From Pipra filicauda (taxonomy: Eukaryota > Chordata > Aves > Passeriformes > Pipridae): 64,000 nucleotides of DNA. The DNA is taken from positions 806,001 through 870,000 of the forward strand of contig NW_024104311.1 in the NCBI RefSeq assembly GCF_003945595.2. The letters are read 5' to 3'. Under the pieces are notes generated by a model. The model ran no database searches, was not told the origin of the DNA, and saw nothing but the letters and a program-made list of their open reading frames with translations. Below are positions 40,176-52,135 of the stretch, one piece after another. The translations under genes were made by a program, and so were the position numbers. Each line of letters starts with the position of its first letter. Position 1 is the stretch's first letter.

Positions 40176-40460
40176 ATGCAGCTGGCTGCCTGCTTCTTTT
40201 TGGGCTGCGGTATCTTCCTAGCTTCAGGATACAACTCCTTCAGTAAGAGTATGGAGACGATAGGCAAGAAGCAGTACCAGGTTCAGCATGGGTCGTGCAG
40301 CTACACCTTCCTCCTGCCCGAGACGGACAATTGCCGGTCCTCCACTCCGTACGTGTCCAACGCGGTGCAGAGGGATGCGCCGCTGGACTATGATGATTCA
40401 GTTCAAAGACTGCAGCTACTTGAGAACATCATGGAAAACAACACTCAGTGGCTAATGAAG
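40176..40460 (+). CDS. ANGPT2: Angiopoietin-2 exon 1 (coding part), residues 1-95
   Basis: Angiopoietin-2 is a secreted ligand of the endothelial receptor tyrosine kinase TEK/TIE2 and modulates ANGPT1 signalling in vessel remodelling. The ATG at 40176 has A at -3. Residues 1-18 form a hydrophobic signal peptide, with cleavage expected before Y19. Residues 19-75 are the superclustering region, with the conserved stretch GKKQYQVQHGSCSYTFLLPE and two cysteines, C41 and C53. The coiled coil begins at about residue 76 (DSVQRLQLLENIME), with a glycosylation sequon at N88. ANGPT2 is favoured over ANGPT1 because of the match through NCRSS, PYVSNAVQRDAPLDYDDSVQ and NIMENNTQWLMK. Compared with the human protein as I recall it, this copy lacks one residue in the serine stretch after NCRSS. 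The exon ends in phase 0 at AAG with donor GTGGGG; reading through reaches a stop after two more codons. Confidence 0.98.
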
Positions 40461-41168
40461 GTGGGGTAATATAATTTCTATCCTAAAAATCTTGTTTGCA
40501 ACATCCTGTTATCTATTTAATTGTTTGTTTGTATGTTTGTTTTCTCTAACAGTTTCTAAATTCACAAAACGTATTGTCTAAGATAGATTTTTGAATTACC
40601 TTTCAGTCAAAAAGTTGTTTTGAAGTCTGGAACATTACTGACTAGGAAGGACCAGTGAACTGCAGAGTTCTGCAGAGATCATGCTTTAAAGTTTGTCATT
40701 ATACTGGAGTTGCTTGGACAAATAGTAATTACATACAGAGACGGACCGTGGGCATATCTGAAATTTCAGACATAACCAGCTACTAATTTATAAATAACTA
40801 ACAAGGGCTATTCTAGCCCTATTTAAAGAATATGGAATGTACCTTTATCCAAGGCATGTTTGATAAATGTTATCTGAAATGTGATTTCAAAACTTGGATG
40901 CAGAAATAAACCTATTAATCACCATTGATAAAGAACTAATTCTAAGCAAAGACTGCAAGTCAGACTTGCTGTGAAATTAGCCCTGTGAAGTGATAGAATT
41001 TCAAGAAAGTGCATTAGAGGATATTCTTTGCATCCTGTAACATTCCCACTCAAATGTACAACATTCAAGGGAAAATATTCTGGAAAAGGTGTTGAAGATG
41101 CCACAGAGCTTCCTTTAATGCAACTCCATTGGACCTAAGGGAAAATGACGTTTATTGCCAAAGTGGCA

Positions 41169-41220
41169 ACATTTGTAACATCATACCTGAAAGTGACATT
41201 TCTAACATTATATCTGAAAG
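41169..41220. repeat. Imperfect tandem duplication, 27-bp period
   Basis: ACATTTGTAACATCATACCT followed by GAAAG (from 41169) is repeated from 41196 as ACATTTCTAACATTATATCT followed by GAAAG, with three substitutions. Confidence 0.85.
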
Positions 41221-41512
41221 AGCAGAAAAAAATTTTGCAATATATATTCTTAATATTACTGGAGAATTAACCTTGATAACTATTTCACATTATTATAGAA
41301 AATAATTTGATTCAAAATGCTATGCAGTTCAAGAGATTTTGATTTAAAAAACCTTTATTTCACTAGTACCTGAAAAAGTGTGACAATATAGTTTAATTGC
41401 ATAATAAATTTGTAAGCATTTATGTTCTGTACCAAGATGCCTATCTTCTCAGCAATAAATATTTTGAGGACTTGACATTGTATTTCCAAATAGGTGTTCC
41501 AGTGATGTCATA

Positions 41513-41526
41513 TTTTTTTTTTTTTT
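41513..41526. repeat. Poly-T run (14 bp)
   Basis: Simple homopolymer within intron 1. Confidence 0.9.
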
Positions 41527-44500
41527 AAATGTAAGAAATATGTGTTGGAAATGGAGAGAATTCAGTTTTCTACAATGAGTAGCCACTTCATACATAGCTA
41601 TAAAATAACTTTGCATTAGGGTTCACTTCTCTCATCAGTTAAAAAGTTAGAGAACTAGTATGATATAACCAAAGAAACCTGCTGGCAAATTTGAGTGTAA
41701 GAAACAGAAGTCACACTCCAAAGTAGACAACACAGTGTTTTCATCAACCTGAAAATGAGCCTTGAAGCTTAAATCCAAAATGCATACACTTAAAGGCTCC
41801 AGTGTGGGACTCTAAATCTCTCTTTATGGGTTTAGGATGCTTAATTTAGACACCCAAATAATGTCAGTTAAGTAGCTCTTGTTTTTTTAATCTAAAAGGC
41901 AAACATACTTCTCTCCACATCCGTACTTACCATTCTACTTGTTAATTTGCAATGCTCACTATTGTAGTGTTAAGACCAACATTAACAGATGTGCAATGCA
42001 AGATGAAAAACACACAAAGTAAAACAGTCCAATCTACCCAGCTGCTAAGCAATTTCCTAACATAAAGAGTAAAATCACGCAAGACTCCAGTGCTAAATGC
42101 TACTTAAGCAGGCAAACACAGTATCATAAGTGGCATCAGGTAAACAAATTCCAGCATCCTTATTTAGTAAAAACTATGCTTTTTCCTGTTAGTCCCTGGG
42201 AAATCGGTTCTAAGCGGAATAGGATAAGTATCTCTAACCCGTTCTTTGGGGGATTGAAAGGCAGATTATGATTTACTAGACAGAGAAATGTTTCTTTTAT
42301 TTGAGCAAAGACTTCCAAATAAGATGCTTTAGAATAGCCTGATTTTTTTTTTCTAGCTGTTCCACAGCTAAACATCCTGTAAAATAATTGCTGTTTGCTT
42401 TTTTCACTATTTTAACACCTGTTCTTAATGTCATCTGTTTTGTTCACAAAGAACCTCCAACAAAAAGTAGCTTTTCCTCAGATTTGCTTTGCTAGAGACA
42501 CCTGGTCTGCAAGTGAAGATGAAAAGCAAACAATAACCTTTAAAGTTGTTTAGAGTTTACTTGCTGTTCTTTTTAAGGTCACTAACACACATTCCTAGGT
42601 TCATATTTCAACTTACCAAAATATAATGCAAGATCAGTCAAGGCAGGGCAAAAAAATTGTGTTCACTTAATTTTTTTAGTGAATTGAAAGTGTAATATGA
42701 GACTGGTTTTAAAAATAATCTGACATTAACTTGCACAAAAACCTGCATTAGGTCTTGCTCTTTAAAAGTTACTTCTGTTCATTTAAGAGGCAGCAACTGT
42801 GTTGTTTTGAAGTTGTGTAAAAAAATACAGTACAAACCACAAAAGTGTGAATTAACTTTAAACGTTGTTCCTGAAGTATCGCACATCCCTAAACATTTTT
42901 ACACACCTCCCCCTCTCCTGCCTTTAATCCATCAACTAAAGGAAATGTTCTGTTTCTGAATGAACACTGGGTTGTATGAATGGAACACCATGGGAAGTGT
43001 GCACTTCATCTGCTTAATGGACAAACACAATGGGAAGAAAATGAGTTACATACATCCAGGTTCTTTTCTGATCTGCTTCTGTGTAGAGAGCAGAAGAATT
43101 TTTCCTACAGTTATTACAAATTGCTTCTTCATGAAAATACATTTTTTTTGGTCTGAACTTTAATGATGCATTATGCTACTACTGTACATGCCATACATAA
43201 AACTGGAGAATGTCTTTTGAAAAGTAGATTATGTTTAAGCATTCCGATGACATACTAGAATAAACCACTATTCCACCTAATCCAGTGTTTAGCAGTAAGC
43301 CAGTAAGTGATACTGTGAAGCGAAGGTCAAAACCCTAGATGAACCATGTAGCAATATACCTGAAATGAACTTTTCTCTTTGCCTTTCCCTACTTTAGGAT
43401 CAATTTATACACTGAAGTGTAAGATTTTTTCTAATGTGCATGTCAGCAGGGAGAGTAAACCTCTCAATAATAAAATCTTCAATTAATTTGAGAGGATAGC
43501 AGACTGGTATACAGATGAGATACAAGACTGGAAATTTTAAATATAGATATGTATGTTGGCTATTATACTTTGGAGCATTTTGGTTTTCAGATATTCCTAA
43601 AAGACAGGCAATTCCTTTCAGTTCAACAATTAAACAAATTTCTTTCTGAATAAATGTCAGCTTTACCATTTGGATCATGGCATTGTACTCAATGAACTGC
43701 ATTTTTTCAGGTATTAAGACATTGAAATAACTGAATGCTGACTTGAATTTGCTTCTTAGCACATTGACTAGACTATTACTCAGGACATATGACTGTCCAA
43801 AGCAATAGTGTAAAAGCAATAGGTAATTTTTTCTTAGTCTTTCCTGTTGCCAACAGCTGAAAACAATGTATGATCAAATTGCTTATAGCAAATGGAATAT
43901 AGGTAATTTATTTGTAGTTTATCAGCAGATCAAAAGACTAGAAAATAAAAGTCTGTGTTGGGAATCAACACTTAAACCTAAGACTAGAACTTCATTCTGA
44001 ACCATCCCAGCAGACTGGTGGATGCGTTGCTGTTAGAAATGCAGTATCTTCGTATACACTGAAATGAGATTTGTTTTCCCTTGTCGTGATATCCCGAAAG
44101 CCAAAAACCCTTTGTCACTTTGAAATATGTTTCTTCCTAAAGCACAACAAAATCAGATGTTTTAATATATACAAGAATGAATGCTTATAATTTTTTATAA
44201 GTAATTATCAATGAAAGGTTATAATTATTGTTGTACTGAAGTTCATTTCTCAAATACAAAAAGATATTCTGACACACTGTCATCCAAAGCCATCTGCACA
44301 CAATGGATAAAGACAAATATATTGTACAGTGTTGGATTTTGAAGTACGTAAGAGATGATTCTGCCTCTGAATCCCACATTCCTTTCTTAAGTAATGCATC
44401 TGTTTTTACTTATTGTGAAAAGTGCTTGTTTCTGTCTGTCAGTGATGTATTTGCTAAGCAAAAGAGTACTGGCAGGACTCAAAAGAAAATATGTTTTTAC

Positions 44501-46053
44501 TTTCAGATTAGTACATGTTACCAGATAAAGTTTCCACAGTATTCTGGATGATATAACTATGTAGTTTATTGTTGTATATCCTGTAGGTAAATTTCAGTGA
44601 AAGGATTTGAAATTACACTTTTGCATGTGTTTAAAAACTACATTGTAAAGACCATTTCTGCATCATTCCACAAATACCAAATTGGTGATACAGGTATGAA
44701 ATTGTACAAAATCACCAAAGAAGATGAGATTTTTCTTGCACATATCCACAAGACAAAATTGAAGTTGACAGTTTGCCATCTCTGAGATGTTATCAGTAAA
44801 AAATGTGATAAACAGAGGCTTGTTTTACTGAACTAGTCACTTGCTAGCATTCAAGATATATTTGTTGTGCTTTGTGATTAACGTGATCATAAACTTCTCA
44901 TCTTTGACTGGTCCAAACAGCAAATTGGGAGACTTTCTCCATCAATTATCAACATCAAGTGCTTAATTTCCCTTCTTTTTCTTTCTTCAAGTGTCCATAT
45001 AGGAAATGAGCTTGGAGATGCCTGAACTGCCAGTTTTCAGTCCTTTTAGTTTGCATATAACTTAACATATAAAATTTAAGAGCATAACCTTTAGAATATC
45101 TTTGAAACTTTGGCAGATAGACTGAGGTTCAGACAATTATCTTGTTACTGCTCCTCTTTTCTTGTTCATTATGCATCTCCCCTTAATTTACCAAGAGAAA
45201 CAATATAATTTGCTTTATCCCTAAACTATCACATATGTATTGCTTAGAATGGAATTTACCCTAGAAGACACAGATACCCATTTCCAACCTTCAAACTGCG
45301 ACAACTAGTATCTTCAGTGACTGTACCTTTACATAGTAGAGTATTTGCTTTCGAAAATGCACCACATTATTTGATTTACAATACTAAGCAGCTTAGTTAA
45401 CTATTTCTTTAATAACTTTTTACATGCTTTAATTCAAGAGCCTCTTGTTGCATCTGTTGTTCCATGGGGTTTTACATAGCTTTAGCTGAAAGCCAGGATA
45501 GGGGCAAAGTAAGACAGTCTTCCACCACTGTTCCCATTATTATAGAGCTAGATGTGCACAATGTTGCCAACTGACTTAGAAGACACAGTGTCATATCTTA
45601 GATTAGGGTCTACAACAGAGAGGTGCCACTCATGGATCTTTCTCTGGAACTTGGCAAAACCAGAGTTTCATCAGGTGCCTCAGTCTGCATTAATTAGCTC
45701 CCTAGAGTAAGTTCAGTCTGCCTCTTCAGCCTGGAAAGGAGAGAAACAGTGGAATGGAAAACTTAATAGAAATCCTCCTTGAAGAGGCAGACCTATCAGC
45801 ATCGCTGAAGAAGTTGGGAAAGCTAGTATGCTGCATGGCTCTCATCCTGCATATTACTTTGGCACTGAAGTTTGTAAGCCTCAGAATCTAGAGAGGTAGA
45901 AGGTAGAACTGTGGACTAGAGTGCAAATATTATATGAATATATAGGTAAACATTATGCTTCCCACTTGTAAAAATCAGCTTAGGTACAAGAGTCAAAGCA
46001 GAACTGATGGCTTTTCCATAGAGTTTGGTGTCTCCCTATTCCCACATTCTGAC

Positions 46054-46270
46054 AGAATCATAGAATCACAGACTGGTTTGGGCTGGAAGGGATCTGCAAA
46101 GATCATCTTGTTCCAACCCCTTTGCTGCAGGCAGGAGCATCTTCTGCTATACCAGGTTGCTCAAAGCACCATGCAGCCCGGCCTTGAACACTTCCAGGGA
46201 TGGGGCATCTCCAACTTCTCACGGCAACCCGTTCCAGTGTCTCACCACTGTTATCGTAAAAAAAAAAACA
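46054..46270 (-). mobile_element. CR1 LINE 3'-end fragment in ANGPT2 intron 1
   Basis: The + strand begins with AGAATCATAGAATCACAGAC, the complement of a CR1 terminus. It continues with GGTTTGGGCTGGAAGGGATC, GGTTGCTCAAAGCACCATGC and AACACTTCCAGGGATGGGGC, ending at CAGTGTCTCACCACTGTTAT. It is about 210 bp, truncated at its 5' end just past the UTR/C-terminal coding junction, and followed on the + strand by an A run (46258-46270). Confidence 0.92.
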
Positions 46271-49200
46271 ACAAAGCCTTCCTGGAACAGAAGATGCCAG
46301 TTGTAATTTCAGACAAAAATGGTTCCAGCATCTAGATAACAATTAGCTACTGATGGGAGCCCTAAGGATTCCCGTACAGACTGCAGAAGGGAAAATAGGA
46401 GACGATGACTCCTGAATAAAAAAATATTTCATGTATATACTAGTATCTGAAACAAGGCTGTCACACACAAAAAATATTTTGGTAGGCCAAATGCACCCTA
46501 GGAATTCTGTCACTGGTAATAACAGCGAAACCAATGAACAAACCATGTGTCAGTGGACCATAGAACCTTCAAGAAAAGGAAAATTTCCATGGCACTGAAC
46601 AAGAAGTTTCAGAAATAAGCAAAGACAATTTTATCTGCTATTTTATTATTTGAATTTCTCAGACTGGCCAAATATAAATTACAGGTGGAAAAATAATAGG
46701 GACATCAGATAATATAAAAAGGCAAAGCATTTGGGGGAAAAAAGGTATAGCACAGTAATTTAATATTAAGAAGTGTCTTAGAGCTATGGCACATTACACA
46801 GTGTTAAACCAAATAACATCACACATATACAGTAAGTTAAAAAGTGCTTTACAAATGGAAATAGTGTGTCATTTCTTTTTCTTTAACAGACATTTCTAGG
46901 AAATGGGGCAGAGGCAAAAAAAGAATTGTATTTATTCTCTAATGAGAATAAATGAAATACTGTTTGGTGAACTTGAAGTCTATTCCAAGTAAACCAAGCT
47001 TAGAGGAGATGTTAAAGAATTCCTTGGGTTACAAAATCCAGATCTATGTTTTGTATAAAAAAAATCCTACACCTAAACAGTTCTGCAAACACTCACTGTG
47101 TGAGTTTTCAAGCTGCCTAGGGAAGGCATTACTACTCCTTGAATGCCTTTTAAAATTTCTTTTTTCCATGATCCAAGTAATTACTGAAAATTCTGTCAGT
47201 TTTTATCTGTCTGTAGAACAGGTTAACCCTAAAATTAAGATGTTGTTTACAAAGCTCAGCAAACATATCCCACTCTTTGTATGACTAAAAGATATCTGTT
47301 CTCTTTCCAACTTTGAGCATATTACGGCTTAGTCTGGAGAGAGAGAGGGAAGCTACAGGAACTTTTCTGCTGTCTTTTTACTGCCCATATGTGGCTTTAT
47401 AAGTTTAGCTAACAATCTTCCAGGAGCATACTAAGGTCATAAAAAGGTCTTACTGCTAAAAAGAGATAGAATATGCAACCCTCTCTCTATTAACTTCCCT
47501 CTCTGTTAATAAAAATACATTATTCACAGCAGCTGTAAGGAAGCATTTTCCCCTGTAGATGACCAAATACTTCAGAATTCTTAGATGACAGCAACTTTCT
47601 TTCCAATTTAGCTCTCTCTGAGGATTCCTGTTAAACCCAAGTGGCATATAAGTGTCCTAGCTTTGCTCATACTCCCTTTAATACCATAGGGGAAAAAAAT
47701 ATCTTTTTAGTTCCTTATTTTTATTCAGATCTCAAGCATCATAATAGTGTTTTAAAATAAAAAAATAAACAATCAAAACTCTAGTTTCTTTACCCTCTGA
47801 GGAACAAAATATCAACTTTCTATCATTGATTTGGGTCAGGTATTAAAATCAACGTGTTGTGGTAACACAGCTGAGAGCTTAACAGACTATTTTATTGAAT
47901 ATTTAGGTATGAAAACTTATTATTTAAGTTTCCAGAGCAGGGGGGAGGGGAGGGAAAGCCTTGCTTGATACATTTCAATATACTCTTTCAATATTAGCAA
48001 CTGAAATTCTTTTAACAGGCATTCAATTGTTAGACTCCGTAGTATCTTTTAACAATATAATTGTCAAGAGATTGAAAATAGCTATGTGCATTTCAAAAGC
48101 TGTGCTAAAGCATTGTCAAGGACCATAGAGTAATTCAGTATAAAATCAAAACTAGCGTATTAGAGCATTCCAGTGTGGTACAGCATAATCATTCACACAA
48201 CTGTCATAATTTGAGATACTTCAGAAGCACTGCTTTAGTATTTTTTTTAATAAATCATTTGTCAAAACCACATGAAAACACACTAAGTAAATGTTTGATC
48301 TTTATCACTCCACTTAAAAGAACTTTTTGACAGGGAGAAAGAAAAACAAAGTTCTCGCCTTTGGAGAAATTAATTGTATCCCTTTAAAAATGGTAAGATT
48401 TTCTCAAAATCTCTAGTATAAAATGACTGAGCACTGTATTAAGCCCCGTCCAAACAACAGCTCTGCAGACCTGTTCATGCTCACGCTGCAGGCATTAGGA
48501 GTCATTCACCTCCTGCACTCACGGTATCAGCTTCATCGCTATGCTTGCTTTTGGTTCAGGCCTGCACCTGATGTGCGTGATCCTGGAAGGAAAAAGCCTC
48601 TTTGTTCCATTCTGTCAGGGTGTGGGAATGGGGAGACACCCAGCTCAGTGGAAAGGACATTTCCTGGGCAATAGCCATAGCCCCCATAGCAGCTCCCTTA
48701 CACATGAAGTGACGTCTGTGTTCATCATGTGACCTGATGCACAGATTGACACTGAGGTATCTGAGTAAGCTGAGAGGTTTAATTTTGATTGCTGGCACTT
48801 AAAAATCATTTCAGTTTTGTCCTCCTTGACAGAACTTGTAGATATCATCCTATGAAATTTCATATACTTCCTTTAGGCCTTTTCCCATGAACTACATTAT
48901 GTTCTGTGCAACAATTTTCCTCCTCATTTTCCACTTATAAGGTGTAACTACCTGCAAGATACTAGTTCAAATCCACAGTTTCGAAGTGACATATAAACCA
49001 GCACCTTAAGGAGAATGTGCCAATCAGTCAAGAAGCAGTAGCCTCGTTTTCCCATGGTACCAGCTGTCAACTGACAATCTCAGCTGTGAAAAATTTTAAT
49101 ATTCAAACATCAAGAAGCTGCAGATCAGGACTGAAATATATGTAGCAATGGAAAACACACTTGCCGTACTTTACTATTGCATTAATAAATACCCTGTCCA

Positions 49201-50615
49201 TTAAGGCAGTTTTCTTACTCAAGAAAATTCCCTGGTGAAGACTTAATGGAACAATTTTCATATTTTTGCTTTTCTTTTCAGAAATTTCTTTTATAAACAG
49301 GGAATTCAACTATTCAAAGGGAACACTAGTCCAGTTTCTTAATACAACTTAAAAAAATTGGATAAAGTAGGCAAAAGACAGCTTAAGTGAATAAGTAAAA
49401 AAGACAAAATCTTGTGTTTTCTGCTTTTAAGAAATTGACTTAAAAACTCCTGAACTTCCTTGCATGAGGTCTGAACTTTGACCATATTAACTATCCTTGT
49501 GTTTTCACTTACGTTAAACTGTCATCCTGATAGCAGATTTTCTGTCAGATTAATGTTTGCCTATAAAGTAATAGTAAATTAAAAAATCCTATTGTAACTG
49601 CTACTGGAGCCTTACTGAGAATGTTTTCTGAAAAGTACTCTGACGTGATGAAAGAATGTTCAATTAACTAGAAGGTAAGCCCCAAGACTAATAACCTAAC
49701 CCGTAGAAAGAGTACAAACTGCAACAAATATAAACAATCTGACCTGCTGAAATCTTAGCACATACAAGCAAGGATTCTGACAATTACAGTTTACCAGCTA
49801 CGGAAGAAAGTTTAAATATAATTAGTAATACCCTAATTTTTTCCCCCTGACACATAAGTTTATTTGACTTGCATCTAGAGAAAACTCAGGCATGTCTTGA
49901 GTTCAGCTTCTTCGTTATGGTAAACTTTATTATTTTAAAAAGGCTCTGAGGACAGCATACAAAAACCTAGCTCTGCTCTAAACAAGTAGAAAAATTGCCA
50001 TTGACTTCTTAGTTTCACTAAGAAGTATTAAAAAAATTACTGAAAAAATTATATTAAGTTGATCATGGAGTAGATGTGTGCTTTAAGGCTTATTTCATGT
50101 GGACTACCTCTAAGTAAGTAAGGATGCTATTGGAATAGAAAAAAAAAGTGATAACTTTAATCAGAAGGAAATAAACATTTTCCTTTTCTTGTCCCTCTCA
50201 AGTCCATGTGGGAGTAACATCTCCCAAGAGTCTCATCCAGTCAAGTCCTTCACACTCACCATTTTCCTCAGTGAATTTCCTTCCAACTACACAATGTTTT
50301 TTAAACTTCAAGCAAACCAGACAATTCCTTCCCTCAGCTGGATTTAAGAGCAGTCTTTCAGTCCCCTTTGCAGCTCACTGCCATTAAGAATTCCTATCCG
50401 TGATACGTTCATTTTTAAAATTCTGCTCACACAGATTCATTTCAGGGTTTTTTTTCCCTCCTGCTTCTTTCCCTGTGTTAAAGCTATCCAGCTTCCTGGC
50501 TGTCCCTTTTCTCTATGTTCCTTCTCATTCAGGATTCTCACTCTGGATTTGTTTGTCCTTATTGTTAGATTTGTTTTTAACCTTCAACTGCATGGATATT
50601 CTCCTGAGAGTTCAC

Positions 50616-51432
50616 AAAATCATAGAATGGTTTGGGTTGGAAGGGACCTAAAAGGTCATCTCGTTCCAACCACCCTGCTGTGGGCAGGGACACCTTCCAC
50701 TATACCAGGTTACTCTGAGCTCCAAACAATCTGTCCTTGAACACTTGCAGGGATGGGGAGTCCAAAAATTCTCTTGGCAACCTGTTACAGCGCTTCACCT
50801 CTCTCACAGCAAAGAATTTCTTCCTACTATCTAGCCTGAACCTACTTTCCTTCAGCTTAAGGCCATTCCCCCTTGTCCTATCACTACATGACCCTGTGAA
50901 AAACATTCTTCTGCAGCTTTCTTGTAGTCCCTCCAGGTACTAGAAGGCTGCTCTAAGGTCTCACAGACCTTCTTTTCTTCAGACTGGAAAATCCCAACTG
51001 TCTCAGCCTGTCTTCATAGGAGAGGTGCTCCAGCCACAAGATCATCTTTGTGGCCTACCTTTGGACCCACTCAAACAGGTCCACATCCCCTTCTTATGCT
51101 GGGGGACCCGGAGCTGGATGCAGCACTCCAGGTTGGGCCTCAAAAGCACAGAGTAGAGGGGCAGAATCACTTCCCTCCACCTGCTGGCCATGTTCCTTTT
51201 GATGCAGCCCAGGACACAACTGACTTTATGGGCTACAAGTGCACATTTCTGGCTTATGTTCAGCCTCTCATCCACCAACACTCCCAAATCCTCCTCCTTA
51301 GGCCTGGTCTCAGTCATTTACTGCCAAGTGTGTGTTTAGGCTTGGGATTGCCCTGACCCAGGTTCAGGACTCTGCACTTGGCCTTGTTTAAATTTATGAG
51401 GTTTGCATGGGTCCACCTCTCAAGTCTGAGAC
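50616..51432 (-). mobile_element. CR1 LINE, 3' ~0.8 kb, in ANGPT2 intron 1
   Basis: Reverse-oriented CR1. On the + strand it starts AAATCATAGAATGGTTTGGG and TTGGAAGGGACCTAAAAGGT. On the - strand the conceptual protein shows, from 5' to 3', L-N-K-A-K-C-R-V-L (near 51380), D-L-G-V-L-V-D-E-R-L-N (near 51280), then [15 protein letters not shown], and finally R-L-P-R-E-F-L-D-S-P-S-L (near 50770). Indels split it into several frames, so it is inactive. The left boundary is sharp and the right boundary approximate. Confidence 0.94.
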
Positions 51433-52109
51433 AGATAGCTTTCTTTTCCTGGCTAGGTGCATGTAGTATCAACGTCACTGTACTTTCTCTGTTGCTAATG
51501 TGGTTACTCATCTTGAGAGCAGAGTCTTGCATCCAAGAGTCTCTGGAAAGTGCATATAGAAGTCTCCCTCTTAAGTGGTCCTTCCCATCAGATCTTGACA
51601 GACAGGGAACAGTGTCCTTCTATAAAATACCCATCCTACAGCACATAGCTTTGGTTCTCAGCCATTTTTGCTGAGAGTTCCTCCTCTTCTCCTACTATTA
51701 ATGCCAGTAGTATAATTTTTTGGGGGGGAGGATCTGGCTTCGGTTTCTGGTCTTCATAGAAGAGCACCAACTGGCAGCTGCCTGGTGTCAGGCTTTCAGG
51801 AGCACTGACTGGAACTCAGCTCAAGCAGTGACTTTCCATCACTGCCTGAGTGCTTAGGGGGTACCACAGACAAAGAGGAACTATTGGAAGCAATGGATGG
51901 AAAGACTTATCATCTTGTTCCTGTTCCAAAAAATTAAAACTGCCCGCTTTTAGATGGATAATCCTAGGTATTGAGGCAAAAAAATGTATTTTTAATCAGG
52001 ATTATATAATTTAAAATATTTTTTTCTGTATCACACACTACATTTTGTTTCTGCAATATGCTGCCTATATGTGCTGATCTTGCTTCCAAATATTTGTGTT
52101 TGTCCACTC

Positions 52110-52135
52110 TTAACACAGTAGCTTAACACAGTAGC
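52110..52135. repeat. Perfect 13-bp tandem duplication
   Basis: TTAACACAGTAGC occurs twice head to tail. Simple slippage product in intron 1. Confidence 0.92.

Larger units (their letters stand above)
39695..40400 (+). promoter_or_regulatory. ANGPT2: CpG island and promoter of ANGPT2
   Basis: GC and CpG content rise abruptly here and fall again after the first coding exon. Candidate elements in order: a GATA-type site on the - strand (CTTATCA, 39857-39863), overlapping a TATA-like TATAAGG (39864-39870) that is also one mismatch from a CArG box (TCATATAAGG, 39861-39870); an ETS-like core (TCGGAAGG, about 39911); and two CAGCTG E-boxes (39955-39960 and 39970-39975). If the TATA-like box is used, transcription would start near 39895-39900 and give a 5' UTR of about 280 nt. 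The presence of a promoter is well supported by position and composition. The individual sites and the start point are inference. Confidence 0.75.

Noticed and set aside
45955..46335. 126-codon + strand open frame
   Set aside because: More than half of it is antisense CR1 sequence (46054-46270); there is no splice or homology support.
48977..48996. B-box-like AGTTCAAATCCAC, possible tRNA or SINE
   Set aside because: No A box at a suitable distance, no tRNA fold and no SINE tail; likely coincidental.
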